This document shows positions 62,303 through 64,000 of a stretch of 64,000 bases of DNA, in pieces (position 1 is the stretch's first letter; every line of letters starts with the position of its first letter). This DNA comes from Limnohabitans sp. Rim8 (GTDB lineage: Bacteria; Pseudomonadota; Gammaproteobacteria; Burkholderiales; Burkholderiaceae_C). The DNA lies in the NCBI GenBank assembly GCA_945901045.1, contig CAMDKK010000005.1, forward strand, positions 1 through 64,000, written 5' to 3'. A program made the translations under genes and the position numbers. The notes under the pieces were generated by a model. The model saw nothing but the letters and a program-made list of their open reading frames with translations. It ran no database searches and was not told the DNA's origin.

Positions 62303-63289
62303 ATGACACTCGTTTATTTGCGCCCGCTCTTATGGATTGCCACTTTGGCTTTTGGCTTTGTCGGATCAACTTTTGCGCAAAGCGGAGTAGACAACTTTCC
62401 AGTTAAAACTATCCGCCTTATTGTTCCGTATGCAGCGGGGGGTGGTACCGATTTGGTCATGCGCGCCATCGCCCCCGGAATGAGTGAGGCGCTGGGGCAG
62501 CCGATCGTGATCGAAAACCGCGCTGGGGCTGGCACCATCACAGCCACCGACGCTGTGGTGCGTGCTGAACCTGATGGTCATGTGCTTCTGGCTGTCGGTG
62601 CGCCAATCTATCTCAACACAGCACTGGGCATCAAAACCCCTTACGACCCCTTGAAAGACCTGGCACCCGTTTCTCTGTTGGTCAATAACCCAGGCTTGTT
62701 GCTCGTGGGGCCATCGGTGAATGCAAAAAACGTCAAGGAACTTGTGGCGCTGAGCAAACAGCAAAAAGGGGGTCTGAGTTACGCGAGTGCGGGCACGGGA
62801 AGCTTCGCCCATCTTGCCGGCGAGTTGCTGAAGGTGCGTATTGGCATCGAGATGGAGCACATTCCTTACAAAGGCAGTGCACCAGCATTGGCCGACTTAA
62901 TGGGCGGTCAAGTGCCCATGGCGATTGATGCCATGATTCCCTCCGGCGCCCAAGTCAAAGCAGGCAAGGTGCGCGCCTTGGCGATCCTGTCTAACGAGCG
63001 ATTGCCGCTTCTGCCTGATGTGCCCACGCTGGCCGAGGCCGGATTTCCTGGCATAGAAGCAGCAGCCACCTTTGGACTGATGTTGCCCGCCAAGACGCCG
63101 CCAATTGTGATTGCCAAGATACACGCGGCCATGAAAAAGGCAATCACCAACCCGGCCACACGTAAACAGCTCGATGACATGGGCTACCAAGTGGTTGCGA
63201 ACACGCCCGAACAATTTGGTGTCTACTTGCGAGAACAAATCACGACTTGGACCAAGATCGTCAAAGACAACAAGATCAAAGCCGATTAA
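62303..63289 (+). CDS. Bug-family (TctC-type) periplasmic solute-binding protein 7
   Basis: A 328-residue exported binding protein; the signal is LLWIATLAFGFVGSTFAQ. Family marks: LIVPYAAGGGTDLVMRA, VIENRAGAGTITATDAVV, IPYKGSAPALADLMGGQVP and LPDVPTLAEAGFPG. ATG 62303 follows GGAGACAAG. It is 62 bases after the IclR gene and 8 bases before the second CoA transferase, suggesting that the acid it binds is activated by that enzyme. Confidence 0.93.
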   Translation: MTLVYLRPLLWIATLAFGFVGSTFAQSGVDNFPVKTIRLIVPYAAGGGTDLVMRAIAPGMSEALGQPIVIENRAGAGTITATDAVVRAEPDGHVLLAVGAPIYLNTALGIKTPYDPLKDLAPVSLLVNNPGLLLVGPSVNAKNVKELVALSKQQKGGLSYASAGTGSFAHLAGELLKVRIGIEMEHIPYKGSAPALADLMGGQVPMAIDAMIPSGAQVKAGKVRALAILSNERLPLLPDVPTLAEAGFPGIEAAATFGLMLPAKTPPIVIAKIHAAMKKAITNPATRKQLDDMGYQVVANTPEQFGVYLREQITTWTKIVKDNKIKAD

Positions 63290-63297
63290 ACCCAGAC

Positions 63298-64000
63298 ATG
63301 ACCGCCACACCATCGTCCACCAGCGGCCCGCTGCAGGGCATACGCATCCTCGACATGGCCACCGTGGTGGCCGCACCTTTCGCCGCCACATTGTGCGGTG
63401 ACATGGGCGCAGAAGTGACAAAGCTTGAACTACCTGACGGTAGCGACACCCTTCGCCATATGTTGCCCGTGATGGGTCAACATTCCCTTTTCTGGAAAGT
63501 GACCAACCGCGGTAAACGCGGTATCACCTTGGACGTGCGCAAGCCCGAGGGACGTTCGCTGCTGCTGAAAATGCTGCCACGTTATGACGTGTTGGTCGAA
63601 AACTTTCGTACGGGCACGCTGGACCGATGGGGTCTTGACCTGCAAACGCTTCATGCACACAACCCAGACCTGATCGTCCTTCGTCTGACAGGTTTTGGTC
63701 AGACAGGCCCCTATGCACGCCGTCCCGGCTTTGCGCGAATCTTCGAAGCCATGAGTGGCTTCGCACACCTCACAGGTGAAAGCGGGCGGTCCCCACAACA
63801 CATGAACTATCCTCTGGGTGACGTGATATCAGGGCTGTTTGGCGCGTTTGCAATTGCCACGGCACTGGCAGCTCGTGCTCGCAGCACCTCTCAAGCACCT
63901 CGCGGATGCGAGATCGATCTTGCCGCAACCGAAGCGTTGATGCGCATGCTGGATCCACTTCCAGCAGAGTACCAACACCAACAAATCGTTCGAGAGCGCA
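63298..64000 (+). CDS. Class III CoA transferase (CaiB/BaiF family) 2, partial at right edge
   Basis: The first 234 codons of a CoA transferase, open at the window end; about 150-180 residues are expected beyond. Marks: IRILDMATVVAAPFAATLCGDMGAE (core LCGDMGAEVTKLE), NRGKRGITLDVRKPEGR, ENFRTGTLDRWGLD and the expected catalytic Asp175 in YPLGDVISG. It begins 8 bases after the Bug 7 stop and is probably cotranscribed with it. Confidence 0.92.
   Translation, partial: MTATPSSTSGPLQGIRILDMATVVAAPFAATLCGDMGAEVTKLELPDGSDTLRHMLPVMGQHSLFWKVTNRGKRGITLDVRKPEGRSLLLKMLPRYDVLVENFRTGTLDRWGLDLQTLHAHNPDLIVLRLTGFGQTGPYARRPGFARIFEAMSGFAHLTGESGRSPQHMNYPLGDVISGLFGAFAIATALAARARSTSQAPRGCEIDLAATEALMRMLDPLPAEYQHQQIVRER

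Noticed and set aside
1..64000. tRNA, rRNA or CRISPR arrays
   Set aside because: Intergenic gaps were read for cloverleaf-like or repeat-spacer patterns and none was found; a covariance search could not be run.

Overview
The window looks like a chromosomal segment of a betaproteobacterium of the order Burkholderiales, most likely the family Comamonadaceae. The evidence is indirect: tightly packed genes with ATGA/TGATG overlaps, a betaproteobacterial gcdH and pcm-rhodanese-tolC-waaA order, and seven genes for Bug (TctC-type) periplasmic solute-binding proteins, an expansion typical of this order. No rRNA, tRNA or CRISPR array was seen. The left edge (1-137) appears to be the 5' end of a group II intron on the minus strand.

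From 0.2 to 31.7 kb the content is mostly housekeeping or generalist: a ChaC-type cyclotransferase, pdxH, an AEC transporter, a minus-strand operon msrA - small His-rich membrane protein - ZnuD-like TonB receptor, gcdH, a sensor kinase and response regulator separated by an opposing subtilisin-like protease, a lytic transglycosylase, a TetR-MFP-RND efflux set followed by pcm, a rhodanese and a TolC-type channel, waaA and a phosphomannomutase/phosphoglucomutase facing the other way, then short transport/catabolic groups (CMD family - Bug - MFS; ogt - EamA - lipocalin; Bug - flavin monooxygenase).

From 29.9 to 40.0 kb, two divergent blocks share the 35.34-35.42 kb intergenic region. To the left on the minus strand are Bug, acyl-CoA dehydrogenase, slyX, an RlmN-like radical SAM enzyme, and an AtuA-family pair. 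To the right on the plus strand are an SDR lacking the YxxxK tyrosine and a two-gene indolepyruvate ferredoxin oxidoreductase (IorA/IorB with a long C-terminal extension).

From 40.1 to 48.0 kb lies one minus-strand catabolic operon: IclR regulator, DapA-family lyase, split DhaK/DhaL kinase, TRAP transporter (DctP, DctQ, DctM) and a terminal Bug protein. It looks less GC-rich than its surroundings and carries what may be a decayed hipBA-like relic upstream. It is the best candidate for an undescribed pathway. From 48.1 to 52.6 kb come an FGGY kinase, an HpcH/HpaI aldolase, a divergent AroE-like dehydrogenase and a frameshifted Bug gene.

From 52.7 kb to the right edge is a CoA-thioester catabolic region: GntR/UTRA regulator, Bug, three acyl-CoA dehydrogenases (the last two overlapping), enoyl-CoA hydratase, class III CoA transferase, a convergent nitronate monooxygenase-like flavoprotein, an IclR regulator with a repeated-half-site operator, another Bug and a second CoA transferase cut by the window end. 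The likely logic is uptake of a carboxylic acid, CoA activation by transfer, dehydrogenation and hydration. The substrate cannot be read from sequence.
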